This document shows positions 17,359 through 26,460 of a stretch of DNA of 64,000 bases, one piece after another (position 1 is the first letter of the stretch; each line of letters opens with the position of its first letter). The notes below the pieces were generated by a model. The model did not search any database and was not told the origin of the DNA. It saw only the letters and a program-made list of their open reading frames with translations. Origin of the DNA: Reichenbachiella agariperforans. GTDB taxonomy: Bacteria > Bacteroidota > Bacteroidia > Cytophagales > Cyclobacteriaceae. The stretch is taken from positions 62,001 to 126,000 of the forward strand of contig NZ_FRAA01000010.1 in assembly GCF_900142205.1 (NCBI RefSeq), written 5' to 3'. The position numbers were made by a program, and so were the translations under genes.

Positions 17359-17978
17359 TCAATCTTGTTGCGGTGCAGCTCGATCTGATCCTCGTCCGCC
17401 AATCTTTTTAGCAAACGAGAAATCACCACACGAGACGTCCCTAAGTCATTGGCGATCTCTTGGTGCGTGCGTTTAATCTCGAAACTACCCGTATTGGCTT
17501 TGATATCGAGTAGATAGTTGAGCAAGCGTTCGTCCAACTTCATAAAAGCTACAGCATCCAGTGCACTGAGCATCTCATCGAAACGAGCATTGTACGAAGC
17601 AAATACAAACTGCCGCCAGCTCGAAAAACGCATCCACTCATCCATATACTGTAGTGGAACCATGACTATCACAGCATCTGACTCTACGATAGCTTTAATT
17701 TCACTTTTCTTCTGACTCGTACAGCAAGTAAGTGACATGGCACAGGTATCTCCTCCCCGCAGATAATATAGGAACAATTCATTCCCTTTGTCGTCTTCTC
17801 GGACAATCTTAATCGTTCCTGTCATGACTAGTGGGATAGACTTGATATATTTGCCGTAATCTATCAGAGCAGTTCCTGCCTCTAGCGTCTTTAATACGCC
17901 TTTGGCTTCAATCTCGTCGACAAGTTCTTTTTGAAAAATACGACCAAACTGGGCCTGCAGTAACTCTCTCATAGTCAT
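17349..17978 (-). CDS. Crp/Fnr-family transcription regulator
   Basis: 209 residues. The beta-roll sensor domain spans about 25-125 (EAGTALIDYGKYIKSIPLVMTGTIKIV, GNELFLYYLRGGDTCAMSL). The C-terminal winged HTH is RTHQEIANDLGTSRVVISRLLKRLAD. CAMSLTCCTS in the sensor domain carries three Cys, a feature worth noting for redox or metal sensing, although no 4Fe-4S spacing is clear. This regulator type sits next to anion or sulfur transport genes in several Bacteroidota. It probably controls the downstream SulP gene through the palindrome at its own 3' end. Confidence 0.88.
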   Translation of the reverse strand: MTMRELLQAQFGRIFQKELVDEIEAKGVLKTLEAGTALIDYGKYIKSIPLVMTGTIKIVREDDKGNELFLYYLRGGDTCAMSLTCCTSQKKSEIKAIVESDAVIVMVPLQYMDEWMRFSSWRQFVFASYNARFDEMLSALDAVAFMKLDERLLNYLLDIKANTGSFEIKRTHQEIANDLGTSRVVISRLLKRLADEDQIELHRNKIEIL

Positions 17979-18048
17979 GGTTTAATAGTAGAACTATAAT
18001 AAGTAGCCAAAATTCAGAAATTGTTTTTAAATATTAAATTATAATCTC

Positions 18049-18056
18049 TAAATTTG
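18049..18056 (+). promoter_or_regulatory. Candidate -7 promoter element for the DUF177-rpmF operon
   Basis: TAAATTTG matches the Bacteroidota TAnnTTTG -7 consensus and is followed by a GC dinucleotide. TTG at 18021-18023 could be the -33 element, though the 25-nt spacing is a little long. It lies 25 bp before ATG 18081, which favours that start over an upstream one. Confidence 0.45.
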
Positions 18057-18080
18057 CGCACTTATTTTCTGACAAGAAAG

Positions 18081-18632
18081 ATGAAAGGGAATAAACACTT
18101 CAAGATTGATATTTTCGGACTCAAACTGGGTTCGCATGATTTTAGTTTTGAGTTTGATAAGTCGCTCTTTGAGAAAAATGAAGATAGTGTAATCGAAGCA
18201 GGCCAAGGTCGCTGCGATATCCAACTGATCAAAAAGGAAAGATTGATAGAGGTCAATTTTGACATTAGTGGTACAATCGTACTGCTATGCGATCGAAGTT
18301 TAGAGTCGTTTGACTACCCTATTGACATACAAGAGCAGCTCATCCTCAAGTATGGTGAAGAGTTTGACGATAGTCAAGATGACATATGGACGATCCCAGA
18401 TGGTCAGCAAAGTATCAATGTTGAAAAAAACATTTTTGATTACCTGACTTTGGCAGTCCCAATGAAAAAGATTCACCCAAAATTCGAAGAGGAAGGGGAC
18501 GAAGATGATGAGTACGAGTTGGAGTTGGTTTACTCGTCTGACGTAGAGGAAGAAGAAACCGAATCGACTCCTGAAGAAGAAATAGATCCCAGATGGGCTC
18601 TATTGAAAAATATTAAGAATAAGGAAAATTAA
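18081..18632 (+). CDS. DUF177 / YceD-family protein
   Basis: 183 residues from ATG 18081; the frame is open to 18054 but that would lie on the promoter element. The domain pattern is FKIDIFGLKLGSHDFSFEFD, then GRCDIQLIKKERLIEVNFDISGTIVLLCDRSLESF and the C-terminal ILKYGEE...YLTLAVPMKKIHP. The last 45 residues are strongly acidic (EEEETESTPEEE). YceD/DUF177 genes precede rpmF in most bacteria and the protein is linked to 23S rRNA accumulation in plants and E. coli. The spacing to rpmF is 12 bp. Confidence 0.9.
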   Translation: MKGNKHFKIDIFGLKLGSHDFSFEFDKSLFEKNEDSVIEAGQGRCDIQLIKKERLIEVNFDISGTIVLLCDRSLESFDYPIDIQEQLILKYGEEFDDSQDDIWTIPDGQQSINVEKNIFDYLTLAVPMKKIHPKFEEEGDEDDEYELELVYSSDVEEEETESTPEEEIDPRWALLKNIKNKEN

Positions 18633-18644
18633 AAGAATAAGAAA

Positions 18645-18836
18645 ATGGCGCATCCAAAACGCAAAATCTCGAAAACAAGAAGAGACAAAAGAAGAACTCA
18701 CTACAAGTCAGAGGCAAAAAACTATGTAGTTTGTGCGACGACTGGAGAGGCACATTTACCTCACAGAGCTTACTGGCACGAAGGTAACCTTTACTACAAA
18801 GGGAAAGTAGTTATTGAAAAAGAAGCAGTAGCATAA
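18645..18836 (+). CDS. rpmF: 50S ribosomal protein L32
   Basis: 63 residues with the universal L32 start [19 protein letters not shown] and a Cys-poor zinc-ribbon remnant ([18 protein letters not shown]): only one Cys is left, so it is the zinc-independent form. It lies 12 bp after DUF177 and is followed by a terminator. Confidence 0.97.
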   Translation: MAHPKRKISKTRRDKRRTHYKSEAKNYVVCATTGEAHLPHRAYWHEGNLYYKGKVVIEKEAVA

Positions 18837-18866
18837 GCTATTGACACATTCTGGTAAAATATTAGG

Positions 18867-18893
18867 AGTCTGCTTACAGAGCAGACTTTCTGT
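18867..18893 (+). terminator. Stem-loop after rpmF
   Basis: AGTCTGCT (18867-18874) and AGCAGACT (18880-18887) form a perfect 8-bp stem with a 5-nt loop, followed by a weak T-rich tail. It separates the DUF177-rpmF transcript from fabH, whose own start is 150 bp further. The rest of the 206-bp gap shows no gene. Confidence 0.6.
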
Positions 18894-19042
18894 GTTTATA
18901 TGAATTATGCATGCATACCTTTCATTCTTTTGAGCAAAGTAGTATCTGCTTTCAAAACTGAAATAATTGCGTAAATTGCCGACTCATATTGACCTAGACC
19001 TTCTAATCTTTCAACCAGATTTACCAAATAGAACATCTGCAA

Positions 19043-20041
19043 ATGAGTAAGATAACAGCTGCAATAACGGGCGTACAGGGCTATGTGCCAGATTACGTAT
19101 TGACCAATGCAGAACTAGAAACGATCGTAGAGACCAGCGATGAGTGGATCACTACGCGTACCGGTATCAAAGAGAGAAGGATACTGAAAGGAGAAGGTCA
19201 AGGCACCTCTGTGATAGGTATAGAAGCCTGCAAAGGGCTCCTAGAAAAAACGGGGACTGACCCGAAAGACATTGATTTAATCATCTGCGCGACGGTCACA
19301 CCTGACATGCCTTTCCCTGCCACTGCGAATATTGTAGCAGACAAAATCGGCGCTACTAATTCGTTTAGCTACGACATGTCAGCAGCTTGCTCTGGCTTTT
19401 TGTTTGCCCTCTCTACTGGAGCCCAATTCATCGAGGCAGGCACATACAAGAAAGTCATCGTGATCGGAGCAGACAAGATGTCCTCTATCATCAATTACAA
19501 AGACCGTACAACTTGCATCATCTTTGGTGACGGAGGTGGAGCCGTTCTCTTAGAACCCAACGAAGAAGGAAATGGCATACAAGATGCTATCCTAAAAACT
19601 GACGGGTCTGGAGCTGAGTATCTGGGTATGAAAGGAGGCGGTAGCCGCATGCCCGCGACACTAGAAAGCGTAGCAGCCGACCAACACTACGCCTTTCAAG
19701 AAGGAGCTACAGTATTCAAATTCGCGGTAACCAATATGGCAGATGTCTCTGCCGAAATCATGGAAAGAAACAACCTGACAGGCGAGGACATCTCATGGCT
19801 CGTGCCGCATCAGGCCAATAAACGCATCATCGATGCGACTGCAAACCGAATGGGAATTGATGACAGCAAAGTCATGATCAATATCCAGAAGTACGGAAAC
19901 ACCACGGCAGGAACACTACCACTATGTCTCTGGGACTATGAAAATCAGCTCAAAAAAGGTGATAACATCATCTTAGCTGCATTTGGTGGAGGCTTCACGT
20001 GGGGTTCTCTATATTTAAAATGGGCTTACGACCCGAAGTAA
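19043..20041 (+). CDS. fabH: Beta-ketoacyl-ACP synthase III
   Basis: 332 residues. FabH condenses acetyl-CoA (or a branched starter) with malonyl-ACP to begin fatty-acid synthesis. The catalytic triad is visible: Cys116 in [12 protein letters not shown], His256 in [11 protein letters not shown], and Asn286 in [12 protein letters not shown]. The starter-binding TRTGIKERR and DGGGAVLL motifs are present. It is grouped with efp, accB and accC, so starter condensation and malonyl-CoA supply are co-located. plsX, commonly placed between rpmF and fabH, is absent here. Confidence 0.96.
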   Translation: MSKITAAITGVQGYVPDYVLTNAELETIVETSDEWITTRTGIKERRILKGEGQGTSVIGIEACKGLLEKTGTDPKDIDLIICATVTPDMPFPATANIVADKIGATNSFSYDMSAACSGFLFALSTGAQFIEAGTYKKVIVIGADKMSSIINYKDRTTCIIFGDGGGAVLLEPNEEGNGIQDAILKTDGSGAEYLGMKGGGSRMPATLESVAADQHYAFQEGATVFKFAVTNMADVSAEIMERNNLTGEDISWLVPHQANKRIIDATANRMGIDDSKVMINIQKYGNTTAGTLPLCLWDYENQLKKGDNIILAAFGGGFTWGSLYLKWAYDPK

Positions 20042-20068
20042 CTTGAAATATTAAAATTCGAATTCAGA

Positions 20069-20635
20069 ATGGCTAGTACCGCAGATTTTAAAAACGGAAT
20101 GTGTATCGAGTACAATCATGGATTGTACTTCATCATCGATTTCCAGCACGTAAAACCTGGAAAAGGACCTGCTTTTGTTAGAACAAAGCTTAAAAATGTC
20201 AAGACAGGAAAAGTACTCGACAATACTTTCACCGCTGGACACAAAGTCAACACTGCACGAATAGAGCGTAGAGACTTTCAGTATTTATATAAGGACGACA
20301 TGGGGTACAACTTCATGAACACCGAAACCTACGATCAGATTTCTCTCGAAGAGACACTGATCGATGCTCCTCAATTTTTAAAAGATGGTGATCCTGCTAC
20401 GATCATCTTCCATGCAGAAGAAGAATTGATCCTAGGATGTGAACTACCTCAGCATGTTGAGCTAGAGGTCACTTATACTGAACCAGGGCTAAAAGGTGAT
20501 ACCGCTACCAATGCAAGTAAACCAGCTACCCTCGAAACAGGCGCAGAGATTCAGGTACCTTTGTTTGTCAATGAAGGAGACTTGCTAAAAATAGAAAGTA
20601 AGACAGGTTCTTACGTCGAAAGAGTAAAGAAGTAA
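20069..20635 (+). CDS. efp: Elongation factor P
   Basis: 188 residues, three-domain EF-P that relieves ribosome stalling at polyproline. The tip residue is Lys32 in [14 protein letters not shown], the site modified in EpmA- or DHS-type organisms; no modification enzyme is adjacent. Domain II/III motifs [19 protein letters not shown] and [19 protein letters not shown]...[15 protein letters not shown] are intact. It lies 27 bp after fabH. Confidence 0.97.
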   Translation: MASTADFKNGMCIEYNHGLYFIIDFQHVKPGKGPAFVRTKLKNVKTGKVLDNTFTAGHKVNTARIERRDFQYLYKDDMGYNFMNTETYDQISLEETLIDAPQFLKDGDPATIIFHAEEELILGCELPQHVELEVTYTEPGLKGDTATNASKPATLETGAEIQVPLFVNEGDLLKIESKTGSYVERVKK

Positions 20636-20651
20636 TTCCTTACTCTTTTTT
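20620..20651 (+). terminator. Intrinsic terminator overlapping the efp stop
   Basis: AAGAGTAA (20620-20627) pairs with TTACTCTT (20640-20647), followed by TTTT. It would end the fabH-efp transcript; accB begins 123 bp after efp and so probably has its own promoter. Confidence 0.65.
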
Positions 20652-20758
20652 ATGCCCAGATTTTCCAATTTTATAATTGTAAGATTCTAGTAAATTTGTA
20701 CAAAACTTCCCCGGAAGGCAGCAGCTCACGGGAAACCAAATAATTAAACATCTATCAA

Positions 20759-21238
20759 ATGAAGGTTAAAGAAATTAGAGATTTGATTGACTTCCTGTCT
20801 AACTCCGGTTTGGAAGAAGTAAACATCGAAACGGAAGAGTTCAAGATAAAAGTGAAACGAAGCAACGAAACACAGATCATTGAGAAATCTGTTGCTTCTA
20901 TGCCAGCAGCCGTCGCTGCACCAGCACCTGTAGCTGCTGCTCTTGCTCCTGCCGCAGCACCAGCAGCCGCTCCTGCGCCAGCACCTGCTGCCAACAACTA
21001 CATCGAAATCAAATCACCTATGATTGGTACATTCTACAGATCAGCTAACCCTGAATCACCAGAGTTCGTCAGCGTGGGTGACAAAGTAGACGTAGGAAAT
21101 CCTGTGTGTATCATAGAAGCCATGAAACTATTCAACGAAATCGAATCTGAAGTATCAGGCACGATCGTGAAAGTTTTGGTAGAAAATGCACAACCAGTAG
21201 AGTACGATCAGCCATTATTCTTGGTAGATCCATCTTAA
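20759..21238 (+). CDS. accB: Acetyl-CoA carboxylase biotin carboxyl carrier protein
   Basis: 159 residues. The N-terminal helix ([20 protein letters not shown]) is followed by an Ala/Pro-rich flexible linker at about 48-78 and the biotinyl domain. The biotin attachment site is Lys123 in [12 protein letters not shown]. It carries CO2 between biotin carboxylase and carboxyltransferase when malonyl-CoA is made. accC begins 28 bp later. The Ala-rich linker creates a long mirror-image frame on the other strand that is not a gene. Confidence 0.97.
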   Translation: MKVKEIRDLIDFLSNSGLEEVNIETEEFKIKVKRSNETQIIEKSVASMPAAVAAPAPVAAALAPAAAPAAAPAPAPAANNYIEIKSPMIGTFYRSANPESPEFVSVGDKVDVGNPVCIIEAMKLFNEIESEVSGTIVKVLVENAQPVEYDQPLFLVDPS

Positions 21239-21266
21239 TTTTTCCTTTAAATTAAATACCTCAATA

Positions 21267-22616
21267 GTGTTTAAGAAAATATTAATTGCAAACAGGGGAG
21301 AAATTGCTCTGAGAGTCATCAGGACTTGTAAAGAAATGGGAATCAAAACTGTCGCAGTTTACTCGACAGCTGATGCAGAAAGCTTGCACGTCAGATTTGC
21401 TGACGAAGCAGTATGCATAGGCCCGCCTCCGAGCAACCAATCTTACCTCGATATCAAAAAAATCGTATCTGCTGCGGAAATCACCAATGCAGATGCCATA
21501 CACCCAGGATACGGATTCTTATCTGAAAATGCAGAATTCTCTCGTGTGTGTGAAGAATACAACATCAAATTCATCGGCGCAAGTTCGGAAATGATCAACC
21601 GCATGGGAGACAAAGCCACTGCGAAAGAAACGATGAAAAAAGCAGGTGTCCCTACTATCCCTGGGTCTGAAGGACTCCTAGAGTCTGTCGCACAAGGAAA
21701 AGAGATCGCTAAACAAATCAAATACCCTGTCATCATCAAAGCAACAGCTGGTGGTGGTGGACGTGGTATGCGTATCATCAAAGACGAAAGCGGATTCCAA
21801 AAAGCATGGGATGATGCTAGAACCGAGTCTAAGGCTGCCTTCGGTAACGACGGCATGTACCTAGAAAAATTCGTCGAAGAGCCGCGTCACGTTGAAATTC
21901 AAATCATCGGTGATAGCAATGGCAAAGCATGCCACCTATCCGAAAGAGATTGTTCGGTACAGCGTAGACACCAGAAACTAACAGAGGAGACGCCCTGCCC
22001 AGCATCGGTAATGACCCAAGAACTCCGAGAAAAAATGGGAGCTGCAGCCATCGCAGGTGCAGAAGCCATCAAGTACGAAGGAGCAGGTACAGTAGAATTC
22101 CTGTTGGACAAACACGGTGAATTCTTCTTCATGGAAATGAATACCCGTATCCAAGTGGAGCACCCGATCACAGAAGAAGTAACTGATTTTGATTTAATCA
22201 AAGAACAGATCAAAGTAGCCGCAGGGATTCCAATCTCTGGCAAAAATTACTTCCCGCAGCTACATGCTATCGAGTGTAGAATCAATGCTGAGGATCCTAC
22301 GAAGGACTTTAGACCTTCTCCAGGCAAGATCACTAACCTTCACCTGCCTGGTGGACACGGTGTTCGTGTAGATAGCCACGTATATGCAGGCTATACGATC
22401 CCTCCTAACTACGATTCGATGATTGCCAAACTCATCATTTCTGCTCAGTCAAGAGAAGAAGCCTTGGTAAGAATGAAACGTGCATTGGAAGAGTTCGTGA
22501 TCGAAGGTGTCAAAACAACGATCCCATTCCATATTAAATTGATGGAAGACGAGATTTTCAAGTCTGGACAATTCACAACTGCCTTCATGGAATCATTTGA
22601 CACGTCTGATTTATAA
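21267..22616 (+). CDS. accC: Acetyl-CoA carboxylase biotin carboxylase
   Basis: 449 residues from GTG 21267 ([21 protein letters not shown]). It carboxylates the biotin of AccB using ATP and bicarbonate. ATP-grasp landmarks: [49 protein letters not shown], and [19 protein letters not shown] with the catalytic Arg/Glu. The carboxyltransferase subunits are not in the window. A stem-loop terminator follows. Confidence 0.97.
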   Translation: MFKKILIANRGEIALRVIRTCKEMGIKTVAVYSTADAESLHVRFADEAVCIGPPPSNQSYLDIKKIVSAAEITNADAIHPGYGFLSENAEFSRVCEEYNIKFIGASSEMINRMGDKATAKETMKKAGVPTIPGSEGLLESVAQGKEIAKQIKYPVIIKATAGGGGRGMRIIKDESGFQKAWDDARTESKAAFGNDGMYLEKFVEEPRHVEIQIIGDSNGKACHLSERDCSVQRRHQKLTEETPCPASVMTQELREKMGAAAIAGAEAIKYEGAGTVEFLLDKHGEFFFMEMNTRIQVEHPITEEVTDFDLIKEQIKVAAGIPISGKNYFPQLHAIECRINAEDPTKDFRPSPGKITNLHLPGGHGVRVDSHVYAGYTIPPNYDSMIAKLIISAQSREEALVRMKRALEEFVIEGVKTTIPFHIKLMEDEIFKSGQFTTAFMESFDTSDL

Positions 22617-22648
22617 TTGGATTTCTGGATTTACAATATTTAATTCGT

Positions 22649-22680
22649 AACCGAGTATCTTGATGCTCGGTTATTTTTTT
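22649..22680 (+). terminator. Intrinsic terminator after accC
   Basis: AACCGAG(T)AT (22649-22657) pairs with AT-GCTCGGTT (22663-22672), followed by A and seven T. The 5' end of the next reading frame (ATG 22663) lies inside the right arm, which argues for the later TTG 22684 as that gene's start or for read-through coupling. Confidence 0.7.
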
Positions 22681-23379
22681 GCTTTGAAACAACGACAACT
22701 CTATATCATCCTTTTGCTTTTTCTACTCGGAAAACAAGTCACCGCACAAGACAGTACAGCCGTGGTGAAAGCAAAAGAAATCGTCATAGGGCTAGGCTCG
22801 TCTCACTACAGTGGCGATCTAGGATCAGGATATGGCAGTGGGCAAATAATGGGATCAATTGGCCTTGCAATCAATGAAAACAAGCGACTCAATAGCCACA
22901 TTATCCTCCAAGCGGGAGCTATACGAGCCAATGAACTCGACTATAGCTACGATGATGGAACTGGCACGAACACTACGCCAAACGAAAGTTTTAACACAGC
23001 CTACTTCTCACTCAATTTCGCACTACATCTAAATCTGATAGACAGAGATAAGTTCAAGTTATACCTATCACAAGGCATAGGTTTCATTCGCTACACGCCA
23101 AAAGATGAAAATGGGAAAGCACTCTCTGATCAATCCACAACGCGTGCGCTAGGTGAAACATATCGTAACATGAGTATTATGATCCCCTCCCAGTTGGGTT
23201 TCAAATACTATCTCCCCAATGGTTATGCTGTCGGCGTACAAACCGGTTTTGCAAATAGCCTCACAGACTACCTTGACAACATTTCACAGTGGGGCAAAAA
23301 AGATGGAAACGATAATATTTTCATCACACAGATTCAACTCAATATACCTATCCAGTTTGACGCTCATGAAAACAACTAA
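22663..23379 (+). CDS. Outer-membrane beta-barrel protein (first of three)
   Basis: About 238 residues from ATG 22663; a TTG at 22684 gives a cleaner signal peptide (KQRQLYIILLLFLLGKQVTAQ) and avoids the terminator, so the start is uncertain. The mature part is alternating beta strands: EIVIGLGSSHYSGDLG, FNTAYFSLNFALHLNLI, FKLYLSQGIGFIRY, LGFKYYLPNGYAVGVQTGF, ending in a strand (FITQIQLNIPIQF). This resembles OmpA-like/PorT-like eight-strand barrels of Bacteroidota. The 3' end overlaps the next gene by 14 bp. Function unknown. Confidence 0.7.
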   Translation: MLGYFFALKQRQLYIILLLFLLGKQVTAQDSTAVVKAKEIVIGLGSSHYSGDLGSGYGSGQIMGSIGLAINENKRLNSHIILQAGAIRANELDYSYDDGTGTNTTPNESFNTAYFSLNFALHLNLIDRDKFKLYLSQGIGFIRYTPKDENGKALSDQSTTRALGETYRNMSIMIPSQLGFKYYLPNGYAVGVQTGFANSLTDYLDNISQWGKKDGNDNIFITQIQLNIPIQFDAHENN

Positions 23380-24070
23380 AACGCGGGCCGCTATCTGTAT
23401 CGTCACACTTGTGCTAACGGTGATAGGATCTGCTGCTGGCCAGAACCGGTCCAACTGGGGTATATCCGTAGGTAGTGTTAGCAACAAATTCACTGGAGAC
23501 GACCCGTCTTCCCTTTCAGAATACCGTTTCAGCATTTATACATCCTATCAAGTAGGTGCTCTTTATGAATACGCGATTAGTTCGGATGTCTACCTGACTA
23601 GCACCCCTTCTTACAAGCAAACTGGCGGCACACTATGGCGTGAAAATGATGCTTTCGATCCAAATGATGAAGACAGTGAAAAGCTCATCAAAACTGCCAA
23701 GTTGAAACTTCATTATCTCTCTATACCTGTATATTTCAAAGTCATAAGTGACAATACCAAATGGCAATACTCCGTAGGTTTGGTGTATGAATACCTAATT
23801 CACCATCATGGCAAAAATATTCAGACACAACAGGACATCCAGCTGTCCAACTACATCCATAACTACAATTTGTCTGCATCCGTGAGTCTTGGGTACAGAT
23901 TTCACATCAAGCAGCAGCATTTCACCATTGACCTCATCTATGCACAAGGTCTCGTCAACATCACACAGGATTTATCTCAAAACAATAACAACGAACTGCC
24001 CCGCTTAAAGACTACTTCCGCAGAAACTAGGTTCACATGGCTATTGCCTCACAAAAACTTGCAACCATGA
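23366..24070 (+). CDS. Outer-membrane beta-barrel protein (second of three)
   Basis: 234 residues from ATG 23366 (MKTTKTRAAICIVTLVLTVIG, a clear signal peptide ending AAGQ). Barrel-like strands include NWGISVGSVSNKFTGD, FSIYTSYQVGALYEYAI, LHYLSIPVYFKV, WQYSVGLVYEYLI and SVSLGYRFHI. It matches the PorT/OmpA-like 'outer membrane beta-barrel' group by pattern. It overlaps the upstream gene by 14 bp and the next by 4 bp (ATGA), so translation is coupled. No partner of known function is adjacent. Confidence 0.72.
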   Translation: MKTTKTRAAICIVTLVLTVIGSAAGQNRSNWGISVGSVSNKFTGDDPSSLSEYRFSIYTSYQVGALYEYAISSDVYLTSTPSYKQTGGTLWRENDAFDPNDEDSEKLIKTAKLKLHYLSIPVYFKVISDNTKWQYSVGLVYEYLIHHHGKNIQTQQDIQLSNYIHNYNLSASVSLGYRFHIKQQHFTIDLIYAQGLVNITQDLSQNNNNELPRLKTTSAETRFTWLLPHKNLQP

Positions 24071-24999
24071 AATGGCTAACGACCCTTAACCTACTCTTAT
24101 GCTTGAATTGCAGTCTGTTCGCTCAGGAAGTAGAGACTAAAAAAGTCCCCTATCTCAACGGTCATGTCGTCAATACACTAGAGAGTATGCGTTCTCCGTT
24201 TATCCGCACCAATTTCAACTTCAATATGGGACTGGCTAATTCATCCGTTTTCGTGACCGAATCGGTAGCTGTCGGAGATAGCACACTCGTCAATCTCGAC
24301 AATTCCCTGCTCTACGTAGGGTTAAATATGAACTACGCACAACGAGTCAAAGACTGGGCAAGTTTTTTCGTGCGCCTGGACTACTCCGCGAGACTAGGCA
24401 CAGGAGTAGAATCTATTTTGACACAGGGAATCAACTCTATTACCACTACAGAGATGGGAGTCAAATTCAGGTTATCAAGTGGCCCAAAACACCGCCTATC
24501 GATGTACTACTCCCTCACCAATACCATCGCAAGTTACATCAACGTAGCAGACTACATCAACGACATCATCAATGACAACCCAACCCCCAGTGTCACTAGC
24601 AAAATCCCTTCACTCGTAAGTGGTGGTGGATTGTCATTTTCCTATGCTCCCAATAACTGGTTTGCTTTCAATACGGATGGAAAATTAGCATACGGTGAAA
24701 CCCTAGAACGGTCACACCCTAAACTACAATATTTCACAGGCGGCAATCTAGACTTCTATTTTGGTGAGCTCATTCATCTCCCAGTATCTCTAGTATTAGG
24801 AGGTACAGTCAACACCCTTGTGAACACCTTTTCGACACAGGGAGATGTTACCACTAACCTCTATTTCAAACTAGCCTACTCAGGATCAGATGCCTTTTTC
24901 ATTTCCCTATCGACCTACTATGGTCGCACGCCGATAGAAAACCGCAACCGCCACGTCGGTGTACGTGGAGTGCAGTTTACTACCTCACTATTCTTTTGA
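24067..24999 (+). CDS. Outer-membrane beta-barrel protein (third of three)
   Basis: 310 residues from ATG 24067 (MKWLTTLNLLLCLNCSLFAQE). The second signal-peptide Cys (LNCSLFAQ) could be a lipobox but the SLFAQ cut fits signal peptidase I better. Strands such as SPFIRTNFNFNMGLANSSVF, LLYVGLNMNYAQRV, SFFVRLDYSARLGTG, HRLSMYYSLTN, GGGLSFSYAPNNWFAF, YFKLAYSGSDAFFISLSTYYG end in an aromatic C-terminus (QFTTSLFF), typical of an outer-membrane insertion signal. It ends the three-gene set, convergent with the aldo/keto reductase gene 7 bp away. Confidence 0.72.
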   Translation: MKWLTTLNLLLCLNCSLFAQEVETKKVPYLNGHVVNTLESMRSPFIRTNFNFNMGLANSSVFVTESVAVGDSTLVNLDNSLLYVGLNMNYAQRVKDWASFFVRLDYSARLGTGVESILTQGINSITTTEMGVKFRLSSGPKHRLSMYYSLTNTIASYINVADYINDIINDNPTPSVTSKIPSLVSGGGLSFSYAPNNWFAFNTDGKLAYGETLERSHPKLQYFTGGNLDFYFGELIHLPVSLVLGGTVNTLVNTFSTQGDVTTNLYFKLAYSGSDAFFISLSTYYGRTPIENRNRHVGVRGVQFTTSLFF

Positions 25000-25006
25000 T
25001 TCTTGT

Positions 25007-25990
25007 TTACCAGGCCTGGTGAACGAAAGCTTTAATTTGCTCATCATAGACACGAGCAATAGTCTCTAGCTGCTTTGGGGTAAGCTCTGGAGCCGACACT
25101 GCAGCCAAATTAGATAACAACTGATCTCGTCTAGAAGCGCCTGGAATGACACAGCTCACCTCTGATCTTCTCAATATCCATTTCAAAGCAGCATGTGTCA
25201 GACTAGCGTCTCCAAACTCTGCTTTCAAATCCTCCACTGCATCGAGTCCCTTTTCGTAAGGAATCCCTGCAAAAGTCTCCCCTTTGTCGAAAATTGCTCC
25301 ATCTCGATTGAACTGGCGATGATCGTCCGCCGCAAACTGACTATCTCGACCAAACTTTCCTGTCAATAGTCCACTAGCCAAAGGGACTCGTACGATTACT
25401 CCTACATTTCTTTTAGCAGCCTGCTCAAAAAACAACTCCTGTGGACGTTGACGAAACATGTTATAGATGATCTGCACAGTGGTGACATTGTCAAATTCGA
25501 TGGCTTTCATCGCTTCCTCGACCTTCTCAACACTCACCCCTAGGTTTAGAATTTTACCCTCCTGCTTGAGTTTATCAAATTCTTCAAAAATTTCTGATCG
25601 ATAAAACACCTGAGTCGGGGGACAGTGCAGTTGGATCAAATCTATACAGTCCAGCTGAAGGCGCTTTAGCGAACCCTCCACATATGCGCGGAGTACCTTA
25701 GGCGTATAGCCTTCATTGACATGTGGACTCACCTGACGACCACATTTGGTGGCGACAAATATTCGTTTATTGGCATTTTTGATCGCACGACCTACAGCGA
25801 TTTCACTTTCACCATCCTCATACACATCTGCTGTATCGATGAAATTGACTCCCTGATCTATGGCCTCCGCCAAAATATTTTGTGCCAATTTATGATCAAA
25901 ACCAGAACCCCATTTCCCTCCGACTTGCCATGTTCCTAGAGACACTTCTGATATTTCAAACCCCGTTTTACCTAACTTTCTATAATTCAT
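25007..25990 (-). CDS. Aldo/keto reductase
   Basis: 327 residues, TIM-barrel NADPH-dependent oxidoreductase. The AKR tetrad is present: Asp and Tyr in NFIDTADVYEDGESE, Lys in VATKCGR, His in DLIQLHCPP. The C-terminal cofactor region SCVIPGASRRDQLLSNLAA matches the family. Start MNYRKLGKTGFEISEVSLGTW is standard for the class that includes YajO and YghZ. The physiological carbonyl substrate is not predictable. It is monocistronic. Confidence 0.9.
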   Translation of the reverse strand: MNYRKLGKTGFEISEVSLGTWQVGGKWGSGFDHKLAQNILAEAIDQGVNFIDTADVYEDGESEIAVGRAIKNANKRIFVATKCGRQVSPHVNEGYTPKVLRAYVEGSLKRLQLDCIDLIQLHCPPTQVFYRSEIFEEFDKLKQEGKILNLGVSVEKVEEAMKAIEFDNVTTVQIIYNMFRQRPQELFFEQAAKRNVGVIVRVPLASGLLTGKFGRDSQFAADDHRQFNRDGAIFDKGETFAGIPYEKGLDAVEDLKAEFGDASLTHAALKWILRRSEVSCVIPGASRRDQLLSNLAAVSAPELTPKQLETIARVYDEQIKAFVHQAW

Positions 25991-26152
25991 TTTCTCTCTT
26001 TTTGAAATTTTAGACGCTGCAATTTAATACTTTCATTCCCTGATGACAGTCGACAATTGAACCATCTTTACTCCTGATATTTCACATTTGACGACAAACA
26101 GCAGCCACAAGGCACTATCTTGCGAAGAGTTAAAACCAAGGAAGGAAAAATC

Positions 26153-26437
26153 ATGGAAGACGGACAAAAAAAAGGAATACCTGGTGATCAAATCAACAAC
26201 CCGCTACATGGTGTCAAACTGGCTGAGATACTCGAATTTCTAGTCGATTTGTACGGCTGGGACATGTTGAGCAAACATATTAGCATTAACTGTTTCAAAA
26301 ACAACCAGACGATCAAGTCAAGTCTTAAATTTCTCCGACGCACGCTATGGGCTCGTGAGCAAGTGGAACAACTCTACCTCCGATCACTCAAGAAAAAAGT
26401 ACCGCACGTCAGTGATCGCCTTTCAAAAAATAAATAA
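26153..26437 (+). CDS. VF530-family (DUF2132) protein
   Basis: 94 residues from ATG 26153 ([12 protein letters not shown]), with GGAAGG shortly upstream. The VF530 signature is clear: [23 protein letters not shown], then [35 protein letters not shown]. The small helical fold, solved for Vibrio fischeri VF530, is suspected to bind DNA; the role is unknown. The gene stands alone, convergent with the MBL-fold gene. Confidence 0.9.
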   Translation: MEDGQKKGIPGDQINNPLHGVKLAEILEFLVDLYGWDMLSKHISINCFKNNQTIKSSLKFLRRTLWAREQVEQLYLRSLKKKVPHVSDRLSKNK

Positions 26438-26460
26438 GACGGACTGACACACTTCATCAA

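Noticed and set aside
20755-20997. Ala-rich frame opposite accB
   Set aside because: It mirrors the Ala/Pro linker codons of AccB; no start or family support.
25009-25030. ACCAGGCCTGGT palindrome at the end of the aldo/keto reductase gene
   Set aside because: It has no loop and no T-run, is inside coding sequence, and is short enough to be chance.
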